Positions 5,936 through 6,546 of a stretch of 6,546 bases of DNA are shown in pieces; the first letter of the stretch is position 1; every line of letters starts with the position of its first letter. Origin of the DNA: Marinagarivorans sp. UBA5868 (GTDB lineage: Bacteria > Pseudomonadota > Gammaproteobacteria > Pseudomonadales > Cellvibrionaceae); NCBI GenBank assembly GCA_002432095.1, contig DJFQ01000137.1, positions 1 through 6,546 on the forward strand. The letters are read 5' to 3'. Below the pieces are notes generated by a model. It did not search any database. It had not been told where the DNA came from and saw nothing but the letters and a program-made list of their open reading frames with translations. The position numbers and the translations under genes were made by a program.

Positions 5936-6546
5936 CTGTTTGCCCGTACCACATCTCTTACTACTCGCCTCTTTCTCGCCTCCGCCGTGCTGTTGCCCCT
6001 GCTGTTGGGCTTCAGCGCGACCATGCTGAATCACGCCTACCAACGCAGCTTACGTACCGCTGAACGCGACGCCCTTCACGGGCAGATCTACATTTTGCTC
6101 GGCGCTGCAGAGCCGAGTGAAAGTGGGCTTCAACTGCCACCTGTGCTCAGCGAACCTCGCTACAGCTCCGTTAATTCCGGGCTTATGGCATGGGTGATCA
6201 ACACCAAAGGCGCCTTGCAGTGGCGCTCGCGCTCCAGCGAACTGGTCCACCCAGGCGATATGCCAACGGTGACCACGGCGTTCAGCCCGGGGCGGGTGCA
6301 GTTCTTCAGCGCATGGATTGAAGACCGCGAATATTACGCCATCAGCTACGACACCATCTGGGACATCAACGATAAAGAGCGCGGCTATCGCTTTATCGCC
6401 ATGCACAGCCGGCAGCCCATGCTCAACGAATTGGAGGCCTATCAAAAGCGCTTATGGAAATGGCTTGGCGGCCTCGCATTTTTGTTGATTGTGGTGCAAA
6501 CGCTGGTAGCAAAATGGGGCCTGTCGCCACTACGCAAATTAGCGAC
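5936..6546 (+). CDS. PhoQ-like sensor histidine kinase, N-terminal part (truncated by window edge; unusual start)
   Basis: This is the sensor part of an inner-membrane histidine kinase that would phosphorylate the preceding response regulator. From a proposed CTG at 5936 the window holds 203 codons. They comprise TM1 (about 12-30, RLFLASAVLLPLLLGFSAT), a periplasmic domain (about 31-170), TM2 (about 173-192) and the beginning of the HAMP linker, WGLSPLRKLA. The HAMP remainder, His box and ATPase domain lie beyond the edge. The periplasmic sequence LQLPPVLSEPRYSS, with QWRSRSS about 30 residues later, parallels Pseudomonas PhoQ (LQMP, ERFN, VWRSRA) as I remember it. The frame has no ATG until 6023, after TM1, and TGA at 5930-5932 bounds it upstream. 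The AAGGAAA at about 5922-5928 points to a start near 5936, which makes CTG the best candidate. GTG at 5987 would cut away half of TM1. Confidence 0.85.
   Translation, partial: MFARTTSLTTRLFLASAVLLPLLLGFSATMLNHAYQRSLRTAERDALHGQIYILLGAAEPSESGLQLPPVLSEPRYSSVNSGLMAWVINTKGALQWRSRSSELVHPGDMPTVTTAFSPGRVQFFSAWIEDREYYAISYDTIWDINDKERGYRFIAMHSRQPMLNELEAYQKRLWKWLGGLAFLLIVVQTLVAKWGLSPLRKLA

Overview
The window reads as a chromosomal segment from a gammaproteobacterium of moderate GC. The partial ProA at the left edge and the two-component proteins at the right edge most resemble Pseudomonas-type sequences as I remember them. The order could be Pseudomonadales or a Cellvibrio/Teredinibacter-like marine group, but this is inference and I cannot fix the genus. 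I see no transposase, integrase, tRNA, rRNA, CRISPR array or other sign of a mobile island.

Left part, minus strand (1-3902). The first 170 codons of proA (proline biosynthesis) run off the left edge, preceded by a good extended -10 promoter. Behind it lies a compact three-gene operon, transcribed from about 3902 down to 600. In order of transcription it encodes a lipoprotein with a coiled coil and a retropepsin-like (PF05618-type) domain, a membrane protein with an inactive transglutaminase-like domain and about seven C-terminal helices, and a soluble RimK-related ATP-grasp ligase. The genes are joined by a 4-bp ATGA overlap and a 1-nt gap, so they are probably translationally coupled. Families of this type were grouped by comparative genomics as a putative peptide-ligation/peptide-cleavage system. 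Its substrate is, to my knowledge, not settled, and this is the most interesting content here. In this copy the retropepsin active-site motif expected as DTGA reads DDEA.

Middle (3903-4907). A 154-bp divergent intergenic region carries a plausible promoter for a HAD-family phosphatase/phosphomutase gene (4057-4716, plus strand). A 191-bp gap follows, with no gene but with a short perfect dyad.

Right part, plus strand (4908-6546). A small exported PepSY-domain protein is followed by a PhoP-like OmpR-family response regulator and a PhoQ-like sensor kinase cut by the right edge. They form one likely operon: stimulus-modulating periplasmic protein, transcription factor, membrane sensor. The kinase frame has no ATG, GTG or TTG at the expected start. 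It lies in the same reading frame as the response regulator, directly behind its TGA, so it uses a CTG start, is reached by readthrough, or reflects a mutation or sequencing error.
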